From the NCBI GenBank assembly GCA_963668435.2, contig CAXXSC010000002.1, forward strand, positions 1 through 64,000: a stretch of 64,000 bases of DNA. The letters run 5' to 3'. The translations under genes were made by a program, and so were the position numbers. Position 1 is the first letter of the stretch, and each line of letters starts with the position of its first letter. The notes beneath the pieces were generated by a model that had not been told where the DNA came from, ran no database searches, and worked only from the letters and a program-made list of their open reading frames with translations. The DNA is from G963668435 sp963668435. GTDB taxonomy: Bacteria > Latescibacterota > Latescibacteria > Latescibacterales > Latescibacteraceae. This document shows positions 27,075 to 36,170 of the stretch, piece by piece.

Positions 27075-27848
27075 TCATGCTCCCGTGTTGAAATGGGGTT
27101 TATATTTCCGTATCAGTGTGTCAGTTACAATTTTACGTTCCCGTTCGGACGAGTCCGGCATATGGTAGAGCGCGATGTAGATGTTGTCCTCGTTGCCTGC
27201 TCTCGTAAGGGCCGTATTGATGAACGCCCGCTGCCAGGTGAATCCCCTGACCGAGAGTCGTTCCGCCTCGCCGAGGTAATCGACTATATAGGTGTCGGGC
27301 CGGGTTTCCGGGTCGGGCTTGTGAAGCACGGCGAAAATCCCGGCGACATCCCGGTTTTCCCAATCATCGAGCCTTACCGGGCCCTCGATGCTGATCGAGC
27401 CGATCCTGCCGTTCTCGATAGTGAGCTCTGCGCGGGGTTTCGCCGCCTCACGCATGAGAAGCTCATGGATCATGGCAAGATTATATTCAGTTCTGTCCGT
27501 CCTGATCCTGTAGAGCAGCGTGATGCAAATTAATGCCGCAGCTGCGACAGCCGGTATTTTCATGACAGTAGCGAAACGATGAAAGATTCTCGGGCGGACG
27601 AGCTCAGCCGCCGTCGTTTCATTCTCGATACGCCGCATGAGCGTATCGGTGAAATCATCTTCGAGTTCCGGCACCGGATTCGTTTCCGCGGCCGACCGCG
27701 CGTAGTTGACAGCACCGCTCAGCAGCGCGAAATCCTCCGCGCAGGCGGGGCAGTGTTCGAGATGCTCCCGCAACGCCTGATGCTTTTCATATTCAAGCTC
27801 GCCGCCAGCCTCGAGTGCAGCCAGCAGTTTCGCTTCTTTGCAGTTCAT
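27075..27848 (-). CDS. Anti-sigma factor with zf-HC2 domain
   Basis: A 257-residue membrane protein. The N terminus MNCKEAK...H..LREHLEHCPACAE is a zinc-binding anti-sigma (HC2) finger that would hold the ECF sigma factor. A single membrane helix lies near 155-175 on the basis of hydrophobic AVAAAALICITLLY. The C-terminal ~90 residues would be outside the cytoplasm and may sense envelope signals. AGAGGAT is the ribosome binding site, and the ATG overlaps the sigma factor's stop (ATGA). Confidence 0.85.
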   Translation of the reverse strand: MNCKEAKLLAALEAGGELEYEKHQALREHLEHCPACAEDFALLSGAVNYARSAAETNPVPELEDDFTDTLMRRIENETTAAELVRPRIFHRFATVMKIPAVAAAALICITLLYRIRTDRTEYNLAMIHELLMREAAKPRAELTIENGRIGSISIEGPVRLDDWENRDVAGIFAVLHKPDPETRPDTYIVDYLGEAERLSVRGFTWQRAFINTALTRAGNEDNIYIALYHMPDSSERERKIVTDTLIRKYKPHFNTGA

Positions 27849-28429
27849 GACATATCCTCTCTATAGCTCCTGACAAGGTCGGGATACTGTTTCATCAGCA
27901 GTCGTTTCAGTTTCAGACGGGCGCGGGCGAGATGCACCCGGACAGTGACATTTGCGATACCGAGAATATCGGCGATTTCCGCCATCTCGAAACCCTCGAG
28001 ATCACGGAGCGTGAACACCTGCCGCTGTTTCCGGGGCAGTTTTTCAGCAAGGCGGACAATGATGCCGTGAAGTTCCCTGTTTTCCATGCGCTGTTCGCTG
28101 CTTTCGCCGGGATTGTGACCTGCCTCAGCCGCTTCCGGGCTGTCGATATCGACTGTCCTCCGTCGTTTCCTGACATGGTCCAGCGCTGTGTTTGTGGCAA
28201 TACGGTAAAGGTAGGAAGCCCCTGAACGGTCGCGTTCGATAGCGTTCAGTGAGCGGTGGAGCTTTATAAACGTTTCCTGTGCCACATCGTGCGCGTCCTC
28301 TGCATTACCGGTGATCCGCCATGCGATAGACATGACCCTGCCGCGGAAACGCTCGACAAGCGCCCTGAAGCATGACGGGTCACTGGCTGCCTTGTGAAAA
28401 ATATCGGTATCGTTGTCCTGTTTTGTCAC
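27845..28429 (-). CDS. ECF RNA polymerase sigma factor
   Basis: A 194-residue sigma-70-family factor of the extracytoplasmic-function type. Region 2 is at ~20-95 (FRALVERFRGRVMSIAWRIT, DAHDVAQETFIKLHRS), region 4 at ~130-185 (LPRKQRQVFTLRDLEGFEMA, EIADILGIANVTVRVHLARA). The first codon is GTG with a weak ribosome binding site. It is co-transcribed with an anti-sigma factor and a lipoprotein, so it probably responds to an envelope signal and may control its own operon. Confidence 0.93.
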   Translation of the reverse strand: MTKQDNDTDIFHKAASDPSCFRALVERFRGRVMSIAWRITGNAEDAHDVAQETFIKLHRSLNAIERDRSGASYLYRIATNTALDHVRKRRRTVDIDSPEAAEAGHNPGESSEQRMENRELHGIIVRLAEKLPRKQRQVFTLRDLEGFEMAEIADILGIANVTVRVHLARARLKLKRLLMKQYPDLVRSYREDMS

Positions 28430-28579
28430 GCCCGCGCGAACCTTTATCGTGTATGCCGTATGGTTTTCATTATAGGATACGAAGAAAAAGCCGTATGCGT
28501 TTACAATTTTCTGATTGTGCCGCCGCCGCTGGATTTTTATGTTCCTGTATCTGAAAAACTCATATGAAAGGTTATCATT

Positions 28580-30016
28580 ATGAAACAGGTCATGAAAAAT
28601 ACGGCGCTTATGGTGCTTTTAAATGTGCTGACAGCCGTTATTACCGTCAGTGCGGTTGCCGAAACGCTGGATACAAAAGCCATCGATGCTGTTTTTGCCG
28701 AATGGAACAGGACCGATTCTCCGGGCTGTTCAATCGCGATCATCAGGGACGGCGAGATCGTGTATTCACGCGGCTACGGTATGGCGAGCCTCGAGCTCGG
28801 TGTTCCCATTTCACCTGAGACAGTCTTCTATTTCGGCTCGGAATCGAAACAGTTCGTGACTTTCTGCCTGCTTCTGCTCGAAGAGGAGGGTAAGCTCTCC
28901 CTCGACGACAACATCCGCAAATATGTGCCGGAAATCCCCGATTACGGCGCACAGATCACGATCCGTCACCTCTGCCATCACACCAGCGGCCTTCGTGACT
29001 ATTTCATCCTCTGGGACATTGCCGGTGAGGATTTCGCCGACTACCATTCTGAGAATGAGGTCGTCGACATGCTCACCCGTCAGAAAGAGCTGAATTTCAT
29101 GCCCGGCGAACAGCGTCTCTACTGCAACTCCGGCTTTCTGCTGCTGTCGACCATTATCCGCCGGGTCAGCGGCATGAGCCTGCCGGATTTCGCTGAACAG
29201 CGCATTTTCGGGCCGCTCGGCATGAAGGATACCCATTTTCATGACGATCCCGATCTTCTGGTTCCGCACCGTGCCAGCGGACACATGAAGGGTTCCGACG
29301 GCGGTTGGGAACTCTTGAATCTCCGTTTCGCGCTGGTCGGCTCCGGCGGGATGTATACCTGTGTCAACGACCTTCTGAAGTGGGACAGGAATTTCTACGA
29401 CAACCGTCTCGGCAGGGGTGGTCAGGCAATGATCGACAGAATGACCACCAGCGGCCGTCTCAACAACGGTGAGGAGTTCGGCTATGGCCTCGCGCTGGCA
29501 GTCGGCGAGTACCGCGGGCTGAGAACGGTGCGTCACGGCGGCGCGCTGGGCGGCTACCGCACTCACATGCTGCGTTTCCCGAGTGAGCATTTCACCGTGA
29601 TAACCCTGTTCAATCTCGGCAATGTCAATCCGGCGGGCTATGCGGAACAGGTGGCCGATATCTGCCTCTCAAGCCGTCTCGCGCCGAAAAAGACACCCGC
29701 GCAGACACAGACCTCGACAGGCAGTGAAACGAAAGACACACCGGAGACAGTGACACTTTCGGATAAAGAGCTCGCCCGCTATGCAGGAGTTTACCACAGC
29801 GACGAGCTCATGACAGATTTCAGTCTGGTTATCGAGGATGGCGCACTGGTGCAGAAACGGAGCGGCGAGATTGTGCGGATATTCGAGTGCAAAGGCAAAG
29901 ATATTTTCGCTTCATCGGATTTTACGCTTCGTTTCGAACGTGCCGGGAAAAAACGGGGCGCAACATTCCGTCTCGATGCCGACAGGGTGAAAAACCTGCT
30001 GTTCGAGAAGAAATAG
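28580..30016 (+). CDS. Serine hydrolase of the beta-lactamase (class C) family
   Basis: A 478-residue exported protein with a signal peptide (1-28). The nucleophile motif S-x-x-K is at 87-90 (FGSESKQF), the Y-x-N motif at 181-183 (YCN) and an H-x-G near 318 (RHGGALGGYRTHM). These three mark AmpC-like enzymes, esterases and D-amino-peptidases. The C-terminal ~120 residues (from KELARYAGVYHSDEL) form an extra lipocalin-like beta domain often seen in the EstB/PBP-like members. Antibiotic breakdown is not implied. AAAGG precedes the ATG, and the gene is divergent from the ECF operon. Confidence 0.85.
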   Translation: MKQVMKNTALMVLLNVLTAVITVSAVAETLDTKAIDAVFAEWNRTDSPGCSIAIIRDGEIVYSRGYGMASLELGVPISPETVFYFGSESKQFVTFCLLLLEEEGKLSLDDNIRKYVPEIPDYGAQITIRHLCHHTSGLRDYFILWDIAGEDFADYHSENEVVDMLTRQKELNFMPGEQRLYCNSGFLLLSTIIRRVSGMSLPDFAEQRIFGPLGMKDTHFHDDPDLLVPHRASGHMKGSDGGWELLNLRFALVGSGGMYTCVNDLLKWDRNFYDNRLGRGGQAMIDRMTTSGRLNNGEEFGYGLALAVGEYRGLRTVRHGGALGGYRTHMLRFPSEHFTVITLFNLGNVNPAGYAEQVADICLSSRLAPKKTPAQTQTSTGSETKDTPETVTLSDKELARYAGVYHSDELMTDFSLVIEDGALVQKRSGEIVRIFECKGKDIFASSDFTLRFERAGKKRGATFRLDADRVKNLLFEKK

Positions 30017-30062
30017 TGAGCGCGAAAAACGAGAGCATGGTTTCGATGAGAGGATAGCAATA

Positions 30063-30641
30063 ATGATTCAGCGCTGCGAATGGGCGAAAGGTTCGCCAGC
30101 CATGATCGCCTACCACGACGAGGAATGGGGCGTGCCGCTCCACGACGATCGAAAACTTTTCGAGTTTCTCATCTTGGAGGGGGCTCAGGCGGGACTTTCC
30201 TGGTCGACTATCCTCGACAAGCGGCCGCGCTACCGCGAGGTGTACGACAATTTCGATCCTGAAAAGGTCGCCTGTTATGGCGCGGACAAGGTGGCAGAAC
30301 TGCTCGGCGATCCCGGCATCGTAAGGAACCGTCTCAAGGTGGCGGCCTCGATTGACAACGCGAAAGCATTTCTCGCGGTCGCGGAGGAATTCGGAAGTTT
30401 CGACCGCTATATCTGGCGTTTTACCGATGGCGCGCCGCGGATGAACCGTTTTTATTCGCTTGCAGAAATCCCCGCCGCCACGGAAGAGTCGGCCGCCATG
30501 AGCCGTGACCTGAAAAAACGCGGATTCCGTTTTGTCGGTCCGACCATCTGCTACGCGTTCATGCAGGCGACCGGGATGGTCAATGATCACGAGACCGGCT
30601 GTTTCCGCCATGCGGAGATACAGGATATCCACAATATTTAA
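30063..30641 (+). CDS. tag: DNA-3-methyladenine glycosylase I
   Basis: A 192-residue repair enzyme that removes N3-methyladenine from DNA. Zinc and base-binding residues are present: RCEWA near the start, AYHDEEWGVP (His), GLSWSTILDKRPRYR, and the C-terminal NDHETGCFRH (His/Cys of the zinc snap). FVGPTICYAFMQATGMVNDH is the family signature. Length is typical. It follows the serine hydrolase by 46 bases in the same direction and could share its transcript. Confidence 0.95.
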   Translation: MIQRCEWAKGSPAMIAYHDEEWGVPLHDDRKLFEFLILEGAQAGLSWSTILDKRPRYREVYDNFDPEKVACYGADKVAELLGDPGIVRNRLKVAASIDNAKAFLAVAEEFGSFDRYIWRFTDGAPRMNRFYSLAEIPAATEESAAMSRDLKKRGFRFVGPTICYAFMQATGMVNDHETGCFRHAEIQDIHNI

Positions 30642-30690
30642 AATGAAGTTACGTGATAGTTTACAAAAATGCTAAATGGCAGGAAGAAGT

Positions 30691-32016
30691 ATGAAAACGA
30701 AAACAGGAGTCAAATACATCGCTGCGGCATTGCTGGTTCTCGTCCTCAACAGCAGCTCGGCCAAAACAGAGGATATTCATGGCGTTGCCGGTGAATGGGA
30801 GGGTTTCAAGGCGGCAAAGGAGCGCATTGAACAGTACCGCAAGGGTGATCTGAACATCGCTGTCGTAGACAGGGACGGCAAGCCTGTTCCCGATGCGCGG
30901 ATTGCCGTGGAAATGAAACGTCACAGTTTCCCGTTCGGTTCGGCGATAAGCATCCTTTCCTCGTTTGACCCGGACGGCCCGAAAGCCGGTTCCGAGCAAT
31001 ACCTGAAAGTCTTTGCCGAGAATTTCAATGCGGCGGTGCCAGAGAACTGTACGAAATGGGGCCAGATGATCCACAGGGACACCGGGGCGCCTCATCTCGA
31101 GAATCGCTCACGTGTCGAGGCCTGCATGAAATGGCTCGCCGACAACAATATTCCCGTTCGCGGTCACAATGTGGTCTGGCCGAGCCGCGAGATGTCGCCC
31201 AAATTCCTGAAAGATCTGCCTGATGACCGCCTTCGTGAAGAGATATACAACCGTATCGATGACGCTGTCACGCTGTACCGCGGCAGGTTCACGGACTGGG
31301 ATCTTGTGAACGAACCGGCGCATCACCGCGATTTCATGGACATTCTCGGTGAGGACGAGCTTCCGTACTGGTACCGCCGGGCACAGGAAATCGATCCCGG
31401 CACTCCCATGTATGTGAACCAGTACGATGTCCTGAACGGCAAGTATCACGCGGAATTCCTCCGTTGGGTCGGACTGATTGCCGACAGCGGTGCGCCTCTC
31501 GGCGGTGTCGGAATCCAGGGGCATGTCAAGACCGAGCAGTTCATCGGCAGGGAGAACCTTGAGATTGTCTGGAATATCCTCAACGATTATGCTGCCTACG
31601 GACTGCCGATCAAGATAACGGAGTTCGACTGTGAGGCCACCAATGGCGAGGGCCGCCAGGCCGAATGTCTCGAAAACGCGCTCAGGCTGTTTTTCAGCCA
31701 TCCTGCTGTCGACGGTTTCATGCTCTGGGGATACTGGGACGGCCGTCACTGGCGGAATACTGAACGCTACGGACTGGATGAGGCCGGTTTCTGGGGCAAG
31801 GACTGGAATGAGAAAAAAGCGGCGAAAGTCTGGAAACGTCTGATCTTCGACGAGTGGTGGACCAGCGAGAAAATGCGTGCTGACCGTGACGGCCGCGCGT
31901 CACTTCGCGGTTTCCTCGGTGATTACACTGTCACTGTGACTGCCGACGATAAGGTAAGGGAAGTTCCCGTTGCGATCGTAAGGGATGGCGGCACGCTGAC
32001 TGTCACCATGCCGTAA
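30691..32016 (+). CDS. Secreted GH10 endo-1,4-beta-xylanase
   Basis: A 441-residue exported glycosidase that would cut the beta-1,4-xylose backbone of hemicellulose. The start at 30691 is chosen because CAGGAAGAAG precedes it; it begins with a signal peptide (to ~SSSAKT). A short N-terminal beta domain (VVDRDGKPVPDARI) precedes the TIM barrel. Catalytic residues are visible: acid/base Glu208 in WDLVNEPAHH and nucleophile Glu311 in ITEFDCE. RGHNVVWPS and FMLWGYWDGRHW are also typical. It lies near other scavenging enzymes but not in a PUL-like cluster. Confidence 0.9.
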   Translation: MKTKTGVKYIAAALLVLVLNSSSAKTEDIHGVAGEWEGFKAAKERIEQYRKGDLNIAVVDRDGKPVPDARIAVEMKRHSFPFGSAISILSSFDPDGPKAGSEQYLKVFAENFNAAVPENCTKWGQMIHRDTGAPHLENRSRVEACMKWLADNNIPVRGHNVVWPSREMSPKFLKDLPDDRLREEIYNRIDDAVTLYRGRFTDWDLVNEPAHHRDFMDILGEDELPYWYRRAQEIDPGTPMYVNQYDVLNGKYHAEFLRWVGLIADSGAPLGGVGIQGHVKTEQFIGRENLEIVWNILNDYAAYGLPIKITEFDCEATNGEGRQAECLENALRLFFSHPAVDGFMLWGYWDGRHWRNTERYGLDEAGFWGKDWNEKKAAKVWKRLIFDEWWTSEKMRADRDGRASLRGFLGDYTVTVTADDKVREVPVAIVRDGGTLTVTMP

Positions 32017-32065
32017 ACGAGTAACGACGGCAAGTTTCTGAACAGACATGAGTTACATGTTTCAT

Positions 32066-32101
32066 GAAAAAGGGATCGGCGAACAATGCCGATCCCTTTT
32101 T
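32066..32101. terminator. Bidirectional terminator between the xylanase and the SMP-30 gene
   Basis: A 14-base stem, AAAAAGGGATCGGC (32067-32080) with GCCGATCCCTTTTT (32088-32101), loop GAACAAT. A-run on one side and T-run on the other make it work for both convergent genes. Confidence 0.9.
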
Positions 32102-32120
32102 ATGCAGGCCCATTGGCGGT

Positions 32121-33062
32121 TTACATGCCCCTGATCCGCATCCTGAGCGAGAAGACTTTCGAGCGGGCGGTGATATAGAGCGTTTTCCTGTCGTCACCGC
32201 CGAAACAGACATTTGTCGGCTTGCCGGGAACGTCCAGCGCCTCTATTTTCTCGCCACTGCTGTTATACACCTCGATTGAATGTTCGAGAGTGATGTAGAC
32301 GTTGCCCTCGACATCCACAGCCATGCCGTCATAGCCGCCCTCCGCGAAAAAGCGTTTGCCGCTCAGTCGCCCGTGATTGCCGACATCATAAACGAATGTC
32401 TTGTCCACGGGCGTGTCGGTGACATAGACAAGCCTGCCGTCGTGTGTGCCCACGATACCGTTGGGTTTGTCGAGGTCCACCGCCGCGCGGATTATTTTCG
32501 TGGAACCAGCCGGGATGTAGTAGATGTGATAGCCGTCCTGCTCGACCTCCTCGGGCAGGGGAGCGAAACGTGGATCGGTGAAATACACGCCGCCTTTCTT
32601 GTCCACCCAGATATCGTTGGGGCTGTTGAGCAGTTTACCGTCGAACCTGTCGGAATAAACCACGAGCTGTTCTTTGGAATATGGCCCTGAAGAGGATGCG
32701 ATGACATCTGCGGGCAGTTTTTTGATCCTGTGTTCTTTTGCCGCACAGATATAGAGGGAGCCCTCGTTATCGAAATGGAGGCCGATGGGGCCGCCGACAT
32801 TTTCGAGCACAGTTTCAGCCGAGCCGCCAATTATACGGTATATTTTGTCTGTGCCGTAATCACTGAACCAGACAGTGCCGCTGCTGTAGACCGCCGGGCC
32901 CTCGGAAAATTTGAGCCCGTCCGCCACCATTACGAATTCAGCCCCGTTTTCGACCACACTTTCATTTTCGAGAGCTAATGATGGTGTCAGTGTGATTAAG
33001 AGGAAAAAAGAAAAAACAAAGCATATCGATACATAACTTGTTCGCGGCATTGAGATATCCAT
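32121..33062 (-). CDS. Exported SMP-30/gluconolactonase-like protein
   Basis: A 313-residue six-bladed propeller protein that could open sugar-acid lactones. Metal-binding residues of SMP-30 are visible in order: Glu in SEGPAVY, Asn in NSPNDIWVDKKGGVYFTDP and Asp in YDGMAVD. NHL/SMP-like blades repeat throughout. The start at 33062 (or 33050) is inferred because the next ~25 residues (SYVSICFVFSFFLLITL) form a signal peptide; the upstream part of the frame is not convincing, and no good ribosome binding site is visible for either. Confidence 0.8.
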   Translation of the reverse strand: MDISMPRTSYVSICFVFSFFLLITLTPSLALENESVVENGAEFVMVADGLKFSEGPAVYSSGTVWFSDYGTDKIYRIIGGSAETVLENVGGPIGLHFDNEGSLYICAAKEHRIKKLPADVIASSSGPYSKEQLVVYSDRFDGKLLNSPNDIWVDKKGGVYFTDPRFAPLPEEVEQDGYHIYYIPAGSTKIIRAAVDLDKPNGIVGTHDGRLVYVTDTPVDKTFVYDVGNHGRLSGKRFFAEGGYDGMAVDVEGNVYITLEHSIEVYNSSGEKIEALDVPGKPTNVCFGGDDRKTLYITARSKVFSLRMRIRGM

Positions 33063-33200
33063 TTTGTTTAGATGGCATTGTTGTCTTGCGGTGAATTCAA
33101 GAATGATCCAAATCAAGACTTTCTTTGTCCCGGCCGGGCTTTCGGCATACACCCTTATTATTCTGTAATTTCCCGGCGCCTTCTTTGTTCCCGTTTTTTC

Positions 33201-33229
33201 TTTCATTTTCCCGGCTGTACCGCTATATA
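33201..33229 (+). promoter_or_regulatory. Possible promoter of the M14 gene
   Basis: TTTCAT (33201-33206), 17 bases, TATATA (33224-33229). The -35 box is weak, but spacing is right and the ATG at 33273 follows with CGGAGGA as ribosome binding site. Confidence 0.35.
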
Positions 33230-33272
33230 TTCTCTATACTTTATAATGTAACCGTCTCAACGGAGGATGTAA

Positions 33273-36059
33273 ATGAGTAGGTTGAAATTACAGTTGGCGT
33301 TGGTATCACTTCTGTTCCTCGTAGCGGCCCAGCCCCTGTATGCGGATGATGCGGGTTTTTTCTATCCCGGCGGCAGTTACGATCAGGGGTTGGTGACTCC
33401 GGAGGAATTTCTCGGTCATTCTCTTGCGGAAAAACCCTCGCATTATGACGAGATCAGGTCATATTTCCTCGCGCTTGCGGAACAGTCGCCGCGCATGAAA
33501 ATTGTCGAGGACGGCGCCTCGTACGAAGGCCGCCCGATGTTCTATGCGGTGATTGCCTCCGAGGAGAATATGGCGCGTCTGGAGGACATAAAGAACGGCA
33601 TCGGAAAGCTCGCCGATCCCCGAAAGACCGGTGAGGACGAGGCTGAATCCCTGATCGATCGCCTTCCCGCTGTCGCATGGATCATGTATACGATCCACGG
33701 CAACGAACTTTCCGGTTCGGAGTCTTCCATGCAGTGCGCATGGCAGCTAGCCGCTGGTAACGATGCCGCGACGAGGAAGCTTCGCGACGAACTGGTTATC
33801 TGTCTCTATCCGATGGAGAATCCCGACGGCCGCGAGCGTTTCATAAACCAGGTCTACCAGTGGAACGGCCCGGTTCCGCACGACGATTATCAGAGCATGC
33901 ACCTTCACGGTGACTGGCCGCCCACCCGCGGCAACCATTACCTGTTCGACCTCAACCGCGACTGGTTCATACTTGCCCATCCCGAAAGTCGTGCGAGAGT
34001 ACGGGCGCTTCTCGAATGGAAACCTCAGCTTCTGGTCGATGCCCATGAAATGGGATCGTATGATACGTTCCTGTTCAGCCCGCCGCGCGAGCCGATCAAT
34101 CCGCATGTCAGCAGCTCGGTAAAAAAATGGCTCAGGATTTTCGCGGACGAGCAGGCCCAGGCGTTCAACGCCCACGGCTGGAGCTACTACACCGGCGAAT
34201 GGAACGAGAGCTGGTATCCCGGTTACACCACCTCATACGGTTGCAATCTCGGCGCGGTGAGCATCCTCTATGAACAGGCGCTGACCGGCGGAACCCAGGT
34301 GAAACGTCCCGACGGCAATACGCTAACCTACCGCGAGGCTGTTCACCACCAGTTTGTCAGCTCGTTCGCCAACCTCATGACTGCGGCCAACAACCGGAAA
34401 GCGATGCTCGGCGATTTTTACGCCATGAAAAAAGAGACGGTCGAGACCGCGGCGAAAGCGAAAGTCAAAGCCTATGTGGTCGACGGCACGAAAAATCCCT
34501 CACGCGCGGCCCGTCTCATGAACAAGCTTGCCATGCAGGGCATCGAGATAGGTGTCGCCGGAGAGCCGTTCACTCTCTCGAAAGCCCGCGATATATGGAG
34601 TGACAGCCCCGAAAAGATGAGTTTCCCGAAAGGCAGTTACGTGATCCGTCTCGACCAGCCGCTTCGCCCGCTGGTGGAATCAATACTCGAATTCGATCCG
34701 CATCTCACGACCGAGGTGCTGCAGGATGAACGCCAGAGCCTTGAAAAAGGCAACGGCTCACGGATGTACGAGGTCAGCACCTGGTCGATGTTCCTGGCTT
34801 ATGATGTGGACGCTTTTGAGGCACATGTCATGCCGGAGGTTTCTGTGTCGCCGTTCAGGGCGGGTGATCTGCGTTCCGGGAGTGTGTCGAATCCTGATCC
34901 AGCATTCGGCTATCTCATCGAATACAACGACGATAGCGCTGTTACCGCTCTTTTGAGACTGCTCGACAAAGGTTGTAAGGTACGTTCCGCGACCAAGCCG
35001 TTCACTCTGGACGGAAAGGATTACGATCGCGGCACCCTGCTTCTCCGCGGCAACGAAAATCGAGAAATAACCGTCGGGGACCTCGAAGCTGTTGCCCGCG
35101 AAACAGGCGCCGTTGTAACCGGTGTCGATACAGCACAGAGTGAAAATGGCCCCGATCTCGGCGGACGTACGTTCAAGCTTCTTGAAAAGCCGAAAGTCGC
35201 CATGATTTTCGGCCCCTCGGTCAACCAGTACAGTTTCGGCTCGCTCTGGTACCATTTCGAGCAGGATCTCGGCTACCGCTGTACGCTTCTGTTCGAGAAT
35301 TATGTCAGCTGGCGCGATCTGAGAAAATACAATGTCATCGTTCTGCCGTCCGGATCGTACGCGAATATCATCGGCAAGGGCGAGCGTTTCAAGGACTGGA
35401 TCAGGAACGGCGGCACGCTTATTGCCGTGGGGAGCGCCTCTGCATATCTTGCCGATAAGGATCGTGCGTTCTGCAATGTCCGTCTCAGGAATCAGTCGCT
35501 GGAAGATCTCGACGATTTCGCCCGCGACCTGGTCCGTGAAGACAAGGCCGGAAAGACCGTGGTCGACAGCCTCACAGTCTGGGGTCTGACTGCCAAGGAT
35601 GCGAACAAAAGTGCTGACAGCAAAAAGGCTGAAAAGGCAGCAAAGCTCTCGAAAGAGGAGCTTGCTGAGCTGGACAGGATGCAGCGGCTTTTCCGTCCCT
35701 ACGGCGCTTTTGTCAATGCCGCGCTCGACGAGGAATACTGGCTGAGTTTCGGCATCGGAAACCGTATGTCTGTTCTGCTCGGATCGTCGTATGCGTTTCT
35801 GGCGAAATCACCGGTGAAAACCGTGGCGCGCCTGACCGATTCTCCGACTATCCGGCTGTCCGGCCTTCTCTGGCCCGAGGCGCGGGAACGCTGGAGCCGT
35901 GCGGCGTATGTCATGCGTGAGTCGATGGGCCGCGGCCAGGTGATCCTTTTTGCGGATGAACCGTTCTTCCGCTCCTATTTTTACGGATCGGCGCGGCTGT
36001 TCGATAACGCGTTCATTCTTGGACCGGGCATAGGCGCGAGCCAGGCGGTTGAGTGGTGA
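33273..36059 (+). CDS. Secreted M14 zinc carboxypeptidase with C-terminal amidotransferase-like domain
   Basis: A 928-residue exported metallopeptidase with a signal peptide (1-24). The catalytic domain covers about 30-400. Zinc ligands are H142 and E145 (IHGNELSG) and H258 (VDAHEMGS); the general base is E334 (SILYEQAL), and ENPDGRER and DLNRDW are also conserved. It thus probably trims peptides from the C terminus or cleaves peptidoglycan peptides. A second region (~630-720, KVAMIFGPSVNQY, VLPSGSYANI, GGTLIAVGSASAYL) looks like a class I glutamine amidotransferase-like fold. CGGAGGA precedes the ATG. Confidence 0.88.
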   Translation: MSRLKLQLALVSLLFLVAAQPLYADDAGFFYPGGSYDQGLVTPEEFLGHSLAEKPSHYDEIRSYFLALAEQSPRMKIVEDGASYEGRPMFYAVIASEENMARLEDIKNGIGKLADPRKTGEDEAESLIDRLPAVAWIMYTIHGNELSGSESSMQCAWQLAAGNDAATRKLRDELVICLYPMENPDGRERFINQVYQWNGPVPHDDYQSMHLHGDWPPTRGNHYLFDLNRDWFILAHPESRARVRALLEWKPQLLVDAHEMGSYDTFLFSPPREPINPHVSSSVKKWLRIFADEQAQAFNAHGWSYYTGEWNESWYPGYTTSYGCNLGAVSILYEQALTGGTQVKRPDGNTLTYREAVHHQFVSSFANLMTAANNRKAMLGDFYAMKKETVETAAKAKVKAYVVDGTKNPSRAARLMNKLAMQGIEIGVAGEPFTLSKARDIWSDSPEKMSFPKGSYVIRLDQPLRPLVESILEFDPHLTTEVLQDERQSLEKGNGSRMYEVSTWSMFLAYDVDAFEAHVMPEVSVSPFRAGDLRSGSVSNPDPAFGYLIEYNDDSAVTALLRLLDKGCKVRSATKPFTLDGKDYDRGTLLLRGNENREITVGDLEAVARETGAVVTGVDTAQSENGPDLGGRTFKLLEKPKVAMIFGPSVNQYSFGSLWYHFEQDLGYRCTLLFENYVSWRDLRKYNVIVLPSGSYANIIGKGERFKDWIRNGGTLIAVGSASAYLADKDRAFCNVRLRNQSLEDLDDFARDLVREDKAGKTVVDSLTVWGLTAKDANKSADSKKAEKAAKLSKEELAELDRMQRLFRPYGAFVNAALDEEYWLSFGIGNRMSVLLGSSYAFLAKSPVKTVARLTDSPTIRLSGLLWPEARERWSRAAYVMRESMGRGQVILFADEPFFRSYFYGSARLFDNAFILGPGIGASQAVEW

Positions 36060-36113
36060 TTGAAGAGTGAAAACTTATGACTTAAGGATGATTCACGATT
36101 GATCGTCTTCTTT

Positions 36114-36146
36114 CCGGATCAGCATTATCACTAATCGGTGATCCGG
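36114..36146. repeat. Inverted repeat upstream of the sulfatase
   Basis: CCGGATCA (36114-36121) and TGATCCGG (36139-36146), 8-base arms with a 17-base loop, 25 bases before the chosen sulfatase ATG. It could be an operator, a leader hairpin or a terminator of the M14 gene without a T-tract. Role unknown. Confidence 0.4.
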
Positions 36147-36170
36147 ATGATAAACTGTCGAGGTGTAACC

